Source: Candidatus Thiodictyon syntrophicum (lineage in GTDB: Bacteria > Pseudomonadota > Gammaproteobacteria > Chromatiales > Chromatiaceae). Taken from it: a stretch of 64,000 nucleotides of DNA. The position numbers and the translations under genes are program-made. The stretch spans positions 248,001 through 312,000 of the forward strand of contig NZ_CP020372.1 of NCBI RefSeq assembly GCF_002813775.1. Direction: 5' to 3'. The notes under the pieces are model-generated. The model was not told where the DNA came from. It did no database searches and saw only the letters and a program-made list of their open reading frames with translations. Below are positions 16,446-26,229 of this stretch, one piece after another (positions within the stretch are counted from its first letter, which is position 1; each line of letters opens with the position of its first letter).

Positions 16446-17849
16446 CTAAAATTCTGAGCAAAGTTGCTCAGTGATGAAGTTAGGATTTATCCGCACTTGG
16501 TTGATAGGCGTTGCGGCCTGCAACTCAAGCCTCTTGACGCTCAGTTGCGCCGGAGAACGTGACAGCAGCACCCGTCGGACTTCCCGGTGCGGCATGTACC
16601 GCTTGATCTCCGGGTCCGCGAGCCTTGCCAGCACGTTCAGAGCCGCGTTATGGTCTGCCTGCAGAACGTCCCCGGTGACCCGGTAAAACTTGTCGCCACG
16701 GCGCTTGCCTTCCAGCAAGCCAGTAGTCGAGTCCATTTGCGACGTGAAGGAACCATTGACGAGCACATGCTCGGCATCGCGCTGCTTACACACCGAGTCC
16801 AGGGCCTCGGCGAGCACGCCTTTTGCCCATGAACTCATACGTCTGTTGTATCGCTTCCATTGCTGCTTCTTGGCAATGGGCGAGGTCAAATCTTCGGAGA
16901 CCACCAGGGCCGCCTTATCCACGATGGAGTGCGCCGATTGATAGGCGATCGTGCGCAAGCGCTTCTTGGTGCGCACCCTTCTTGCTTCGAGCTTCTTGCG
17001 ACCCAGGTTATTAGTGAGAATCCGGTCGGCCTTGGCCTGGTGGCCGCGCTTACGGTGCTTCTTTTCCAGCGCATGAAGCTGGTTGCGCTGCTGACCGGTC
17101 TTGGCACCCGTGTCGCTATATGCCGTCAGTACGGCACCGAAGGCCTGCCCATGCGCGGCGCCGTCGGAGTCCGTGAACGCTTCGGTATAGCCCTTGTCGA
17201 TCCCAAGTGCCTGGTCCCCGTGCGGGCGTCCCTCATCCTTGTCGGTCGCGTAGTGGATTTCCGTGAAGCCGTCCTTCACGCACACACGGAGGTTACTGCC
17301 GGTCAGGTCGACGTTCTTGCCATTGGACGTCGTGACCAACTGGATGTCATCACCGTACTTCTTGGCCACGCGGATCGTGATAACCAGTTGACCATCAACA
17401 ACTTCAGACGAATGTTTATCGGAACGGACGATGAACTGGTTCGTCGTGTGACTGACGCCGTGCCGGAAGTGCTTGCGCATCTGGCGATGGAGGAAAGGGT
17501 CTTCCATCCACTGATCGGCCGTGAGTAGGGTGTAGAGCCGTTTCCGCTCGGCTGGGTCCGCGGTCCTGGCCGCGATAGCCTGTCGAACTTTGAGCTTCGC
17601 CGCCGCCTTGTATGTCAAAATATCGTTGACTACATCCTTGGTGGTTTCGTTACGGACGGTGCCGTCCACCCACAGGCCCGAATAGAGGTCTTGGGCGCTG
17701 ATGGCCTTACGGATGTCGCTAGCGGACTTGCCGACGTTGCCCAGCGCCCCGTATCGTCGCCAAATATCGGCGCGCAGGTAGCCCATCGCCTGACAGATCG
17801 GCGTGAGTTCCGGCGGGACATCGGCTTGCAGGGTGCGCGTGACCTTCAT
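16446..17849 (-). CDS. tnpB: TnpB RNA-guided nuclease, variant without zinc-finger cysteines
   Basis: 467 residues from the ATG that overlaps the tnpA stop. RuvC-like residues are present: Asp in LGIDKGYTEAF, Glu in LVVSEDL, Asp in LQADHNAALNVLAR. Where most TnpB have two CxxC pairs, this one reads FTSQMDSTTGLLEGKRRGDKFY without cysteine, a variant I recall from other members of the family, so the protein need not be dead. By family knowledge TnpB cuts DNA with an RNA guide taken from the element's end and helps the element persist. There is no frameshift. Confidence 0.88.
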   Translation of the reverse strand: MKVTRTLQADVPPELTPICQAMGYLRADIWRRYGALGNVGKSASDIRKAISAQDLYSGLWVDGTVRNETTKDVVNDILTYKAAAKLKVRQAIAARTADPAERKRLYTLLTADQWMEDPFLHRQMRKHFRHGVSHTTNQFIVRSDKHSSEVVDGQLVITIRVAKKYGDDIQLVTTSNGKNVDLTGSNLRVCVKDGFTEIHYATDKDEGRPHGDQALGIDKGYTEAFTDSDGAAHGQAFGAVLTAYSDTGAKTGQQRNQLHALEKKHRKRGHQAKADRILTNNLGRKKLEARRVRTKKRLRTIAYQSAHSIVDKAALVVSEDLTSPIAKKQQWKRYNRRMSSWAKGVLAEALDSVCKQRDAEHVLVNGSFTSQMDSTTGLLEGKRRGDKFYRVTGDVLQADHNAALNVLARLADPEIKRYMPHREVRRVLLSRSPAQLSVKRLELQAATPINQVRINPNFITEQLCSEF

Positions 17850-18475
17850 TCGCAAAGCGCCTTGGGTTGTGTTGCGGCACAGTCGGGGAAATCGGCCTTG
17901 ATTTCGTGCTTGTATTTGCGCAGTCCATACAGCCGGCAGGAGAAGGTGTGCACGATGGCCAGCAAATCCTCGACCATCTCCTGTTGCGGCGAGAGCGATT
18001 CCTGATTCACTACCACCACCTCGCAACCGTTATGCCTGGCGATGTGCTCGAACAGGTCGAACCCGAAGCGCATCAGCCGATCTTTATGGGCGACAAGCAC
18101 TTGCCGGACCTCGCCGCGCCCGATTTGCTCCACCAGGGCGAGAAAGCGTTTGCGCTTGAAGTTCATCCCGCCGCCAATCTCGGTCATCCATTCATCCACG
18201 GCGATCCCAGCGCCCAGGCAGTAGGTCTCCATCGCCTTCACCTGAGAGGCCAAATCGTCCTTCTGACCGGCGCTCGACACGCGGCAGTACACCACCACCG
18301 CGCGCCGCTCCGGCACGCCGCCCGTCAGCAAGCGCACGTCCGCTTCGTCGAAATAGCGATGCCCGGACGGATGACGCTTGGCCACGAGCTTACCCTCGCG
18401 CTCCCAACGCCGGATCGTCGAGGGCGCTTTCCCGATCCGTTTCGCGAACTCGTTGATGCGGTAAGTTTTGCTCAC
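17846..18475 (-). CDS. tnpA: IS607 family serine recombinase
   Basis: 209 residues from a GTG at 18475. An N-terminal MerR-type helix-turn-helix (YRINEFAKRIGKAPSTIRRW) precedes a small serine resolvase domain with the nucleophile in VVVYCRVSSAGQKDDL and the HKDRLMRFGFDL block. It would catalyse excision and integration of the element. The C-terminal part (FSCRLYGLRKYKHEI) is typical of IS607 TnpA. The stop overlaps the tnpB start (ATGA). Confidence 0.92.
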   Translation of the reverse strand: MSKTYRINEFAKRIGKAPSTIRRWEREGKLVAKRHPSGHRYFDEADVRLLTGGVPERRAVVVYCRVSSAGQKDDLASQVKAMETYCLGAGIAVDEWMTEIGGGMNFKRKRFLALVEQIGRGEVRQVLVAHKDRLMRFGFDLFEHIARHNGCEVVVVNQESLSPQQEMVEDLLAIVHTFSCRLYGLRKYKHEIKADFPDCAATQPKALCE

Positions 18476-19386
18476 GCGAGCAATTATAGATAATAATAAA
18501 TAAGAATCAAACAACAGTTAACACCTCCCAACCGTGCCGGGCCGCCCGCCGGTCACTGAGGAAGCTGTCGACCTCGTCGAGCAGCAGGACCGAGTGCGCC
18601 GGGTCGCAGTCGCGGAACAACCGCGCCAGGTTCTGTTCGGTCTCCCCGACATAGGGCGAGATCAGGTCCGACGCCTGACGCGCCACCAGTTCGCGGTCCA
18701 GGGCCTCGGCCAGGACCTCGGCAAAGGCGGTCTTGCCGGTTCCGGGCGGACCATAGAAGCACAGGCTGCCGCGTCCCTGCTCGGCCAATGCGCGGGCGAT
18801 GGCGCTCGGGCCGATCCCTCCGGCCAGGTTGAGAAAGGCCACGTCGAAGCGGGTCGCCGGGGTCCGCCGTCGGGGCGTCGGCGCCCCATAGAGCAGGGTG
18901 CGCACCGCGGCCACCCCGGCGCGCACCGTCTGCTCGGCCGGGGCCTGCGGGTGCAGGTCCAGCAGGCGCCGGGCCGCACCCAACTGGGCCGGCGCCAGGA
19001 CCGCGTCGGCGGCCAGTTCATCGAGCAGGGCCGGCGGCAGGTCGCGGTCGCCCAGATGGCTCTCGACGATGGCGCGGCGCACCGAGCGCGGCGGGGTGAC
19101 GAAGGCGACCGGTCAGTCCGTCCAGCGGCTCGTCGCCGAGCAGGTCCAGCGGGGCTGCGTCGCTCAGGCCGATCAGGTCAAGCAGTTGGCGCGATGACAG
19201 GTCTTGGTTCTTCTGGGCCATGGCGGATTCCTCTGGGTTCGTTCAGGTGGGCCTTGCAGCGACTGGGAACCCCGTTCAGTGCTGAAACGCGTGCGGGATC
19301 CGAAAATATACTTTTTGCCGTCGAAACGGGGCAGCGAAATGCATTGAACCATCGTCATGCGTCAGCGCCTGTCGTACACTGCGGCC

Positions 19387-20406
19387 ATGGCTGCTACCCA
19401 TGAAACCCGGATCGCGCGCCTCAAGCGCCTGGAAGCCCTGCTGGCCCCTGGGCGGGCGGCCGACGCTTGCCCGGACGGCGCGCGGCTGCTCGCGATTCTC
19501 GGTGAGGGCTATGCCGGTAAGACGCCGCAGGCACGTCGGCGCGCACTGCAACGCGATCTGGACGAGTTGGTGAAGGCGGGACGCATTGAGGCGGTCAACC
19601 CCGGCGGCAAGCCGCTGCGCTACCGGCGGGTCACGGACGAACCGGACGACGACCAGGCGATCTGGGAGTACAACCTCAGGGTGATGCGCGAGCTGGTGGC
19701 GGAGGCCCTGCCCGAGCGCCAGATCGATCGGTTGTGGCAGCGGTTACTGACCAACGCCGAGGGTCCCAGGCTCGATGAGGGCCGATTGCGGATCGTCCCC
19801 GACACCTTGCGCCTGCAAGCGGTGGAACTCTATCCGGGGGTGTTGGAGGCCGTGATCGAGGCCCTGGCGCGGCGCTTTGCCCTGCGGGTGCTGTACAAAA
19901 ACGCCGACGATGAGTGCGGCGAGGCCTGCGTGCATCCCCAGGCATTGGTGCAGCGCGGGCCAATTGCCTATCTGCTCGCCCTGAAGAACGACGAGGAGGA
20001 GCCGGTGCGACTCTATGCACTGCACCGGATGATCCGGGCCCAGGCGCTGGCAGAAACGCCCGCACGGGCGGCGGCGGGATTCGATCTGGATGAGTACATC
20101 GCGAACGGCCAAGTGGACTTCGGCCAGGGGGAGCTGATCGACCTGGAGTTACGGGTGCGCGGCTATCTGGTGGCGGTGCTGACCGACTGTCGGCTGGCGG
20201 CGGGTCAGCGGTGGGAGGACGAGCCGCTCGACTCCGACTTCGAGATCCGGGTGTGGGCGCAGGTCCCCTCGACGGGCCAATTGCTGCGCTGGCTGTTGGG
20301 AGCCGGGAACAATGTCGAGGTGGTCGCCCCGCCGGACTTGCGCCGCGTGGTGGCGGTGCAGGCGGCGAAGATGGCGGCGCTCTATGCCGATCCGGATGGC
20401 GAGTAG
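19387..20406 (+). CDS. WYL domain-containing transcriptional regulator
   Basis: 339 residues. The N-terminal third has a winged-helix look ([24 protein letters not shown]), and the rest fits the WYL layout: [49 protein letters not shown], and a C-terminal [22 protein letters not shown] block. WYL regulators bind small ligands or nucleic acids and often control defence or damage genes. It is divergent from the broken AAA+ gene and may once have regulated it. The start could be ATG 19357 or 19387; neither has a strong ribosome site. Confidence 0.82.
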   Translation: MAATHETRIARLKRLEALLAPGRAADACPDGARLLAILGEGYAGKTPQARRRALQRDLDELVKAGRIEAVNPGGKPLRYRRVTDEPDDDQAIWEYNLRVMRELVAEALPERQIDRLWQRLLTNAEGPRLDEGRLRIVPDTLRLQAVELYPGVLEAVIEALARRFALRVLYKNADDECGEACVHPQALVQRGPIAYLLALKNDEEEPVRLYALHRMIRAQALAETPARAAAGFDLDEYIANGQVDFGQGELIDLELRVRGYLVAVLTDCRLAAGQRWEDEPLDSDFEIRVWAQVPSTGQLLRWLLGAGNNVEVVAPPDLRRVVAVQAAKMAALYADPDGE

Positions 20407-20414
20407 AGGATGAC

Positions 20415-21881
20415 ATGAATACACCCACCCTGATGGTCCAAGGCACCACCTCGGACGCCGGCAAGAGCCTGCTGGTCACTGCCATCTGCCGCTGGCTCAG
20501 ACGCCGCGGGGTGCGGGTAGCGCCCTTCAAGCCCCAGAACATGGCGCTCAACAGCGCCGTGACCATCGACGGCGGGGAGATCGGCCGCGCCCAGGCGGTG
20601 CAGGCCGCCGCCTGCGGCCTGCCGCCCCACACCGACATGAACCCGGTGCTGCTCAAGCCCAACAGCGACATCGGCGCCCAGGTCATCATCCAGGGGCGCG
20701 CCATCGGCAACCTCAACGCCGTCGCCTATCAGGCGTACAAGGCCAGCGCCCGGGTCGCGGTGATGGAGTCTTACCACCGGCTGGCGGGGCAGTATCAGGC
20801 CATCGTGGTCGAGGGGGCCGGCTCCCCCGCCGAGATCAATCTGCGCGCCCAGGACATCGCCAACATGGGCTTCGCCGAGGCCGTCGACTGCCCGGTCATC
20901 CTGATCGCGGACATCGACCGGGGCGGCGTCTTCGCCCACCTGGTCGGCACCCTGGCGCTCCTCTCCCCGAGCGAGCAGGCGCGCGTCCAGGGCTTCGTCA
21001 TCAATCGCTTCCGGGGCGATATCGCACTCCTGGAACCCGGTCTCGACTGGCTCACCGAATACACCGGCAAGCCCGTCTTGGGCGTCCTGCCCTATCTCAA
21101 GGGTCTGCACCTGCCGGCCGAGGACTCGCTCGAGCGCGCCCAGGGGGACACCCTGGAAGCCGCCCTGCGGATCCTGGTCCCGGTCCTGCCGCGCCTGAGC
21201 AACCACACGGACTTAGACCCCCTGCGGCTGCACCCCGGGGTGGACCTGCGCCTGATCGGACCGGGCGAGCCGATCCCGCCCGCCGACCTGCTGCTCCTGC
21301 CCGGCTCCAAGTCGGTCGCCGCGGATCTGGCCTGGCTGCGCGCCCAGGGCTGGTCGGCGGCCATCGCCCGCCACCTGCGCTATGGCGGCAAGGTCATCGG
21401 TGTGTGCGGCGGCTTCCAGATGCTCGGGCGCGCCATCCATGATCCCCTGGGCCTGGAGGGACCGCCCGGCAGCACGCCCGGGCTGGGGCTCCTGGACCTG
21501 GAGACCACGCTGGCGGCGGACAAACGCCTGACCAACGTCAGCGGCCGGCTGAGCCTCGACGAGGCCCCCGTCACCGGCTACGAGATCCACGCGGGCATCA
21601 CCACCGGCCCCGGCCTGGCCCGCCCCGCGGTCCTGCTCAACGACGGACCGGACGGTGCCATCAGCCCCGACGGCCAGGTGCTCGGCACCTACCTGCACGG
21701 ACTCTTCGACGCCCCGGAGGCCTGCGCCGTGCTGCTCGCCTGGGCTGGTCTGGACCGGCCCCAGGCCGCGGACTACGGGGCCCTGCGCGAGGCGACCATC
21801 GAGCGGCTGGCGGATATGGTGGAGGCGCATCTGGATACCGGGGCGCTCGGACGCCTGCTGGGGTTGGAGAAGTCGACCTGA
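20415..21881 (+). CDS. cobQ: Cobyric acid synthase
   Basis: Adds four amide groups to (adenosyl)cobyrinic a,c-diamide in B12 synthesis. 488 residues, normal length. The dethiobiotin-synthetase-like domain has [15 protein letters not shown] and [11 protein letters not shown]; the C-terminal triad-type glutaminase has Cys331 in [10 protein letters not shown] and His in YEIHAG and TYLHGLF. It follows the WYL gene after 8 bases with a gagga site, so the two may share a transcript. Also known as cbiP. No riboswitch is visible directly upstream. Confidence 0.95.
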   Translation: MNTPTLMVQGTTSDAGKSLLVTAICRWLRRRGVRVAPFKPQNMALNSAVTIDGGEIGRAQAVQAAACGLPPHTDMNPVLLKPNSDIGAQVIIQGRAIGNLNAVAYQAYKASARVAVMESYHRLAGQYQAIVVEGAGSPAEINLRAQDIANMGFAEAVDCPVILIADIDRGGVFAHLVGTLALLSPSEQARVQGFVINRFRGDIALLEPGLDWLTEYTGKPVLGVLPYLKGLHLPAEDSLERAQGDTLEAALRILVPVLPRLSNHTDLDPLRLHPGVDLRLIGPGEPIPPADLLLLPGSKSVAADLAWLRAQGWSAAIARHLRYGGKVIGVCGGFQMLGRAIHDPLGLEGPPGSTPGLGLLDLETTLAADKRLTNVSGRLSLDEAPVTGYEIHAGITTGPGLARPAVLLNDGPDGAISPDGQVLGTYLHGLFDAPEACAVLLAWAGLDRPQAADYGALREATIERLADMVEAHLDTGALGRLLGLEKST

Positions 21882-21906
21882 GCCGAATAGCCCTTATAAT
21901 CGGCTC

Positions 21907-23028
21907 ATGTGGATCTGGCAAAGGCCCGACTGGCCGACCTTCAGCTTTGATATGGACCGCCTTGCCGCGCCCGTCGCCGAGTATCGGTGCCGGGCCGGGC
22001 AACTCGCGGGCACCGTGGCGCGACTGACGGTTGCCGACCGCCAGGAGGCCTTGGTGGACCTCCTGGTGTCCGAGGCCATCAAGACCAGCGCCATCGAAGG
22101 CGAGCCGCTGGATCGCGTCTCGGTACGCTCCTCGATCAAGGCCCACATCGGGCTTGCCCCACCGGCAACCGCCTCCAGCGATCCACGGGCCGACGGTATC
22201 GCCGCCCTGATGGTATCGGTTCGCGAGCACTTCATGCGGCCTCTGGACGCGGCGCTGCTCGGGGCCTGGCAGACCATGGTGATCCCGCCCCGGCCGTCCC
22301 ACGCGACGCAGTGGGGCGCCTATCGCCGCGGCGATGCTCCGATGCTGATCGTCTCGGGGTACATCGGCAAGCAGCGCCTTCACTACGAGGCACCGCCGTC
22401 AACGCGGGTGCCGCAGGAGATGGACCGGTTCCTTGACTGGTACCAGGCGACCCGCCCCGTCGACGGCAAGGACCCGCTCCCCGGACCGCTGCGGGCCGCC
22501 ATCGCGCACCTGTGGTTTGAATCGATCCATCCATTCGACGATGGCAACGGCCGGGTCGGACGGGCCATCGCGGATCACGCGATCGCCCAGGACCTGGGCT
22601 ACCCGCCGCTGTCCTGCCTCGCCACCTGTATCGAGGCAGATAAGAGGAGCTACTACGCCCACTTGGAGAGTACCCAGCGTGAGGACCTGCGGATCGATGC
22701 CTGGCTCGCCTGGTTCGTCGCCACGGTACTCAAGTCCCAGGAGGTCGCCCGCGCTCAGGTCGATCTGGTGGTCGCGAAGACGCGCTGGTTCGACCGTTAC
22801 CGAGACCGGCTCAACGAGCGCCAACACAAGGTGGCTGCCCGCATGTTCGCCGCGGGTCCGGCCGGGTTCGAGGGCGGCATGACGGCCGGGAAATATGTCG
22901 GCATCACCGGCTGCTCCAAGGCGACCGCGACCCGCGACCTCGCGGCCTTGGTCGAGATGGGCGCCTTGACCAGCCTGCCCGGCGGGGGGCGCAGTGCCCG
23001 CTATGTCCTGCCGTGCGTGGCGCCCTGA
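21907..23028 (+). CDS. Fic family protein (AMP transferase)
   Basis: 373 residues. The catalytic loop HPFDDGNGRVGR starts at His208, the canonical Fic motif HxFx(D/E)GNGRxxR. A TSAIEGE motif at residues 60-66 is the N-terminal inhibitory helix typical of self-restrained Fic proteins, and the first 35 residues match the DUF4172-type start (WIWQRPDWPTF). A winged-helix at the C-terminus (KYVGITGCSKATATRDLAAL) suggests DNA-binding or autoregulation. It lies 25 bases after cobQ, probably by chance. Targets are unknown. Confidence 0.9.
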   Translation: MWIWQRPDWPTFSFDMDRLAAPVAEYRCRAGQLAGTVARLTVADRQEALVDLLVSEAIKTSAIEGEPLDRVSVRSSIKAHIGLAPPATASSDPRADGIAALMVSVREHFMRPLDAALLGAWQTMVIPPRPSHATQWGAYRRGDAPMLIVSGYIGKQRLHYEAPPSTRVPQEMDRFLDWYQATRPVDGKDPLPGPLRAAIAHLWFESIHPFDDGNGRVGRAIADHAIAQDLGYPPLSCLATCIEADKRSYYAHLESTQREDLRIDAWLAWFVATVLKSQEVARAQVDLVVAKTRWFDRYRDRLNERQHKVAARMFAAGPAGFEGGMTAGKYVGITGCSKATATRDLAALVEMGALTSLPGGGRSARYVLPCVAP

Positions 23029-23275
23029 TTTCAGCCCACGGGCGGATACCCGCAGGGCGATCCGCCATTGCCCGCGCGCCGGGATGGCGGAACCGCTATC
23101 GCGTTCCGCCCTAAGCGCTCCGGCTACTGCGCGATCGGTATTCATCGCGGCCTGGGCCGTTCCTAGGCCGCAAGGGCGCCCCTCCCGGGCCACGCTGTCC
23201 AGCCGCCAGGGTCGTGCCCGGAGTCATGACCAAGGCCCCCTAAGCCCACAAGGCAGCAGTAAGAAGGTATTTCCT

Positions 23276-23530
23276 ATGTCACTTCATATCGTCAACCCGG
23301 AAGCGGATCGCCTCGCCCTCGAGATTGCCCAACTGACCAACGAGAGCGTCTCGGCCGTAGTCGTTCGCGCACTGCGCGAACAAGTAAAGCAGCTGCGCGA
23401 GACAGCGAGTCGCGGCGCCAGACTAGAGCAGATGCGCGAGATCGCAGCCCGCAGTGCGCACAAGTGCTGCGCCGACCGGCGCAGTCACGAGGCAATCATC
23501 GGCTACGACGAAAACGGCCTGCCAAGCTGA
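23276..23530 (+). CDS. vapB: VapB-type antitoxin (Rv0623-like)
   Basis: 84 residues starting MSLHIVNPEADRLALEIAQL with an aagaagg ribosome site. The pattern of an N-terminal strand followed by TNESVSAVVVRALREQ is the ribbon-helix-helix of Rv0623-type antitoxins. It overlaps the vapC start (TGATG), giving a standard coupled pair. It should bind VapC and the shared promoter. Confidence 0.85.
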   Translation: MSLHIVNPEADRLALEIAQLTNESVSAVVVRALREQVKQLRETASRGARLEQMREIAARSAHKCCADRRSHEAIIGYDENGLPS

Positions 23531-23910
23531 TGGTTATCGATACCTCAGCGATCATCGCCATCCTGCGTGGTGAACCCGAATCGGACCGGTTGCAGCAGTC
23601 GATCGCAGCAGCACCTCGTCGGCGACTGAGCACCGCAAGCCTTCTTGAATGCCGGATCGTGGCGGCCAATCTGGAGATCGCCGCGGAACTGGAGGCCTGG
23701 CTCGCCGCGGCGGCGGTCGAGATCGAGCCATTCACTGCCGACCAATGCCGGTTGGCGGCCCAAGCCTTTCTGGATTTCGGCAAGGGTCGCCATCCGGCAG
23801 GTCTCAACTTCGGTGACTGCTTCGCCTATGCCCTGGCCAAACAAACCGGCGAGCCCCTACTCTACAAGGGGGACGATTTTGGTCGAACCGATATCGCCAC
23901 AGACAACTGA
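23530..23910 (+). CDS. vapC: VapC-type PIN ribonuclease toxin
   Basis: 126 residues with all four PIN acidic positions: MVIDTSAIIAILRGE (Asp4), SLLECRIV (Glu), LNFGDCFAYALA (Asp) and KGDDFGRTDI (Asp). It is paired with the overlapping antitoxin and appears intact. By family knowledge it is an endoribonuclease acting on tRNA or rRNA. Confidence 0.9.
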   Translation: MVIDTSAIIAILRGEPESDRLQQSIAAAPRRRLSTASLLECRIVAANLEIAAELEAWLAAAAVEIEPFTADQCRLAAQAFLDFGKGRHPAGLNFGDCFAYALAKQTGEPLLYKGDDFGRTDIATDN

Positions 23911-23963
23911 CCAACATGGGTCTTCCAGTAAAGGCGCGAGGCTTGGGTCTTTGAGCAGCGCTC

Positions 23964-24021
23964 GGTCCGCACAGCGGACCCTACGGCCGGCTCCGAGCCC
24001 GTAGGGTCCGCTGTGCGGACC
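23964..24021. repeat. GGTCCGC inverted-pair repeat (family C)
   Basis: ggtccgcacagcggacc, itself a small hairpin, is followed by cctacggc and by the inverted copy gtagggtccgctgtgcggac. The same pair recurs at 25135-25191, 39938-39993, 42687-42777 and 63184-63242, and a single arm at 46217-46238. It resembles REP/BIME elements and always lies between genes. Confidence 0.85.
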
Positions 24022-24157
24022 AGCGGCAAGCGCAGTGGCCGGAACCATGATCAGGACCGCGCGGAGCACAATCACCCACTTCACCCAACGTTCGCAGCCT
24101 CGCGAACAACCTCACCACTGCCTGCTCGCCCGCGCTTACGATAGCGCCAGGATACTC

Positions 24158-25117
24158 GTGCCAATCGACTTCAGCCCACACCTGGGCGTCATCCTCACCG
24201 CCTGCCTGCTGGACGCCCTGTTCGGCGATCCGGTCTATCGGCTGCACCCGGTCCGCTTGATCGGCGCCCTGAGCCTGGTCGGGGAGCAGGCACTGTTCGG
24301 CGTCGGCCTCAACGGCCGGTTCGGGGGTGTATTGCACTGGTTCCTGGTCGTCGGCGGGGCCCTGGCGGTCTGGTGGGCGGTGCGGTTGGGCCTGGCGCTA
24401 TGGCACCCCTGGCTGGCCCTGGCCTGGGACTGCTTCATCGCCTACAGCCTGCTGTGTATGCGTGACCTGCTGGTGCATGGGCGGCGCGTCCTGGCGGCCC
24501 TGGACGACCTGCCGAGCGCCCGGCAACGCCTCTCGCTGTTGGTCGGGCGCGACACCGAGCCGCTCGGGCGCGGCGGCATCGTGCGCGCCACCATCGAGAG
24601 CCTGGCGGAGAACCTCACCGATGGGGTACTGACACCCCTGTGGGCACTGTGCCTGTTCGGCCTGCCGGGGCTGATTATCGTCAAAGCGGTGTCGACCCTG
24701 GATTCGATGGTCGGTTATCGCAACGCCAGGTATGGCCGCTTCGGCTGGGCGGGGGCGCGCTCGGATGACCTGGTGCACTGGCTGCCGGCACGCCTGTCGG
24801 TGCCCCTGATCGCGCTCGCCGCCGTGCCGCTTGGCCTGCACCCCTGGCTCGCGGTGCGCACCGCCTGGCGCGACCACGCCCGGCTGCCCAGCCCCAACTC
24901 CGGCTGGAGCGAGGCCGCGTGCGCCGGCGCCCTGCGGGTACGCTTGGTCGGCCCGACCCGCTACGGCGGGGCGCTGCGCGACTACGCCTATCTGGGGGAC
25001 CCGGCCTGGCCCATTGATCTGGATGCCGGGCACCTGCGCCGAGCCCTGGGCCTGATTCTGCTGTGCTCGGTGCTGGCCCTGGGAGTGGGGCTGGGGCTGG
25101 CGGCGCTGCGGGGCTGA
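24158..25117 (+). CDS. cbiB: Adenosylcobinamide-phosphate synthase
   Basis: Integral membrane enzyme that attaches aminopropanol (or its phosphate) to cobyric acid. 319 residues from GTG 24158 (VPIDFSPHLGVILTACLLD). Family blocks are LLDALFGDPVYRLHPVRLIG near the start, RDTEPLGRGGIVRATIESLAENL in the middle, and YRNARYGRFGWAGARSDD. Four to five hydrophobic segments are visible. Also called cobD. The product of cobC at 3468 is its likely co-substrate. Starts further upstream read through a family C repeat and were rejected. Confidence 0.92.
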   Translation: MPIDFSPHLGVILTACLLDALFGDPVYRLHPVRLIGALSLVGEQALFGVGLNGRFGGVLHWFLVVGGALAVWWAVRLGLALWHPWLALAWDCFIAYSLLCMRDLLVHGRRVLAALDDLPSARQRLSLLVGRDTEPLGRGGIVRATIESLAENLTDGVLTPLWALCLFGLPGLIIVKAVSTLDSMVGYRNARYGRFGWAGARSDDLVHWLPARLSVPLIALAAVPLGLHPWLAVRTAWRDHARLPSPNSGWSEAACAGALRVRLVGPTRYGGALRDYAYLGDPAWPIDLDAGHLRRALGLILLCSVLALGVGLGLAALRG

Positions 25118-25134
25118 GAGAACCTGCGGTCATC

Positions 25135-25191
25135 GGTCCGCACAGCGGACCCTACGGGTGCCGTTGCGCCGTAGGGTCCGCTGTGCGGACC
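25135..25191. repeat. GGTCCGC inverted-pair repeat (family C)
   Basis: Second full copy: ggtccgcacagcggaccc, a short loop, then gtagggtccgctgtgcggac. It lies just past the cbiB stop and could fold into a strong transcript-ending or RNA-stabilising hairpin. Confidence 0.85.
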
Positions 25192-25302
25192 AACACCCCC
25201 GCGGCCCGCGGGATGCCCGATCAATAAGCAGGGCTCAGGCAGACCGCGCAATACCGTCCCCGACCCCGGCTCCCCGCCTCCCGCCGGGACCAAGGCCGTC
25301 CC

Positions 25303-26229
25303 TCAGCCCTGTGCCGCCCAGAACGTCTCCATGGCCGCCGCGGTTTCGGGCAGCTTCTCCCAATGCGGGACGCCGAGGGTCGGACCAATGCGCTGCGCCT
25401 GCCAGTTGGCCCGGCCGCGCAGGAAGGGCGCCAGGTGGTCGAAGTCGATGTTCGGGTCCTGATCGTAGATCACCAGCACCGGCTGCTTCACCCCGGCATA
25501 GATCCGATTGGGCGCGTCCGGGGTAAAGATCTGTCCGGCCAGGAAGCACAGCGGGGCGAAGCGGGCGCCGGGCTGGTGGGTTGTCGCATAGGCATACTCG
25601 ACCATCGCCGCCGGCACCGGGCCGACGAACGACTTGCCCAGGAAGTAGCGGATGCTGGGCCTGGTGGTCAGCAGCGCATAGGCCCCCTGGCCCAGTCCGG
25701 GCAGGCTGATCACGCCATGGATGCGCATCCCCGTCTTGCCGCCGGGGATGGTGCGGGTACTGAACCCGGTGGGCGAGATCAGCACCAGTGAGTTGACCAG
25801 CTCCGGCGCCTCGGCGGCGACCCGGGCGGCGAACTCACCGCCCAGCGACAGCGAGACCAGGTCCACCGGCTGCGTCGCCACCCGGCGCAGGAACTCGGTC
25901 AGGGCCTTCACATAGACATCCGGCTGGTAGTGGATGTCCGGCCGGTCGGTGAACCCGAAGCCCGGCAGGTCCGGCGCCAGCACGGGGCGCTGCCCGCGGT
26001 AGCGGTCGAACAGCGGCTTCATCTCATAGGCGCTGGGGGCGGCGTTGATGCTGTGCACCAACACCAGCGGGCGGCCCTGACCGGGGCCGGTGCTGTAGTA
26101 GCTCAGTTGCCCGAAACCGGGGACCGCGATCCGGGCGCGCTCGGCGTCCAGGGCGTCGGGCAGGGCCACGCGGCGCGCGGCGCCGCGGTCACCGGGGAAA
26201 TTCAGTGTATGTACGTTGCTGAGATTCAT
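25303..26229 (-). CDS. Alpha/beta hydrolase
   Basis: 308 residues from ATG 26229. The fold is evident: VLVHSINAAPSAYEM (oxyanion region), APDLPGFGFTDRP, nucleophile Ser in LVSLSLGGEFAARVA (SLSLGG in place of GxSxG), an Asp in LVIYDQDPNIDFD and a His in LGVPHWEKLPE. The atypical S-L-S-L-G elbow is conserved in shape but lacks the first Gly. Substrate is unknown. Several unrelated hydrolases of this fold occur near photosynthesis genes in this window; there is no operon partner here. Confidence 0.85.
   Translation of the reverse strand: MNLSNVHTLNFPGDRGAARRVALPDALDAERARIAVPGFGQLSYYSTGPGQGRPLVLVHSINAAPSAYEMKPLFDRYRGQRPVLAPDLPGFGFTDRPDIHYQPDVYVKALTEFLRRVATQPVDLVSLSLGGEFAARVAAEAPELVNSLVLISPTGFSTRTIPGGKTGMRIHGVISLPGLGQGAYALLTTRPSIRYFLGKSFVGPVPAAMVEYAYATTHQPGARFAPLCFLAGQIFTPDAPNRIYAGVKQPVLVIYDQDPNIDFDHLAPFLRGRANWQAQRIGPTLGVPHWEKLPETAAAMETFWAAQG

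Larger units (their letters stand above)
16441..18522 (-). mobile_element. IS607-type element (TnpA serine recombinase plus TnpB)
   Basis: Carries overlapping tnpA and tnpB in the usual IS607 order. Edges are inferred from where the interrupted AAA+ reading frame stops and resumes; no long terminal repeats or duplication are seen, as expected of this family. The tnpB stop lies only a few bases from the end, so a TnpB guide RNA would read out into the ATPase gene sequence just below 16441. Confidence 0.85.
16068..19221 (-). pseudogene. AAA+ ATPase gene broken by frameshift and IS607 insertion
   Basis: Three pieces on the minus strand rebuild one protein. MAQKNQDLSSRQLLDLIGL (from 19221) runs in one frame to about 19110. 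The frame then changes and continues as VTPPRSVRRAIVESHLGD with Walker A YGPPGTGKTAFAEVL and Walker B SVLLLDEVDSFLSDRR, stopping at the element boundary near 18523. After the element, TQVNELLQQMERYPGIFIAATN and the arginine-finger region RRFDFKLHF follow to 16068. W-E-V joins T-Q-V-N exactly as in related ATPases, which fixes the insertion point. The ORF is thus doubly disabled. Confidence 0.85.
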
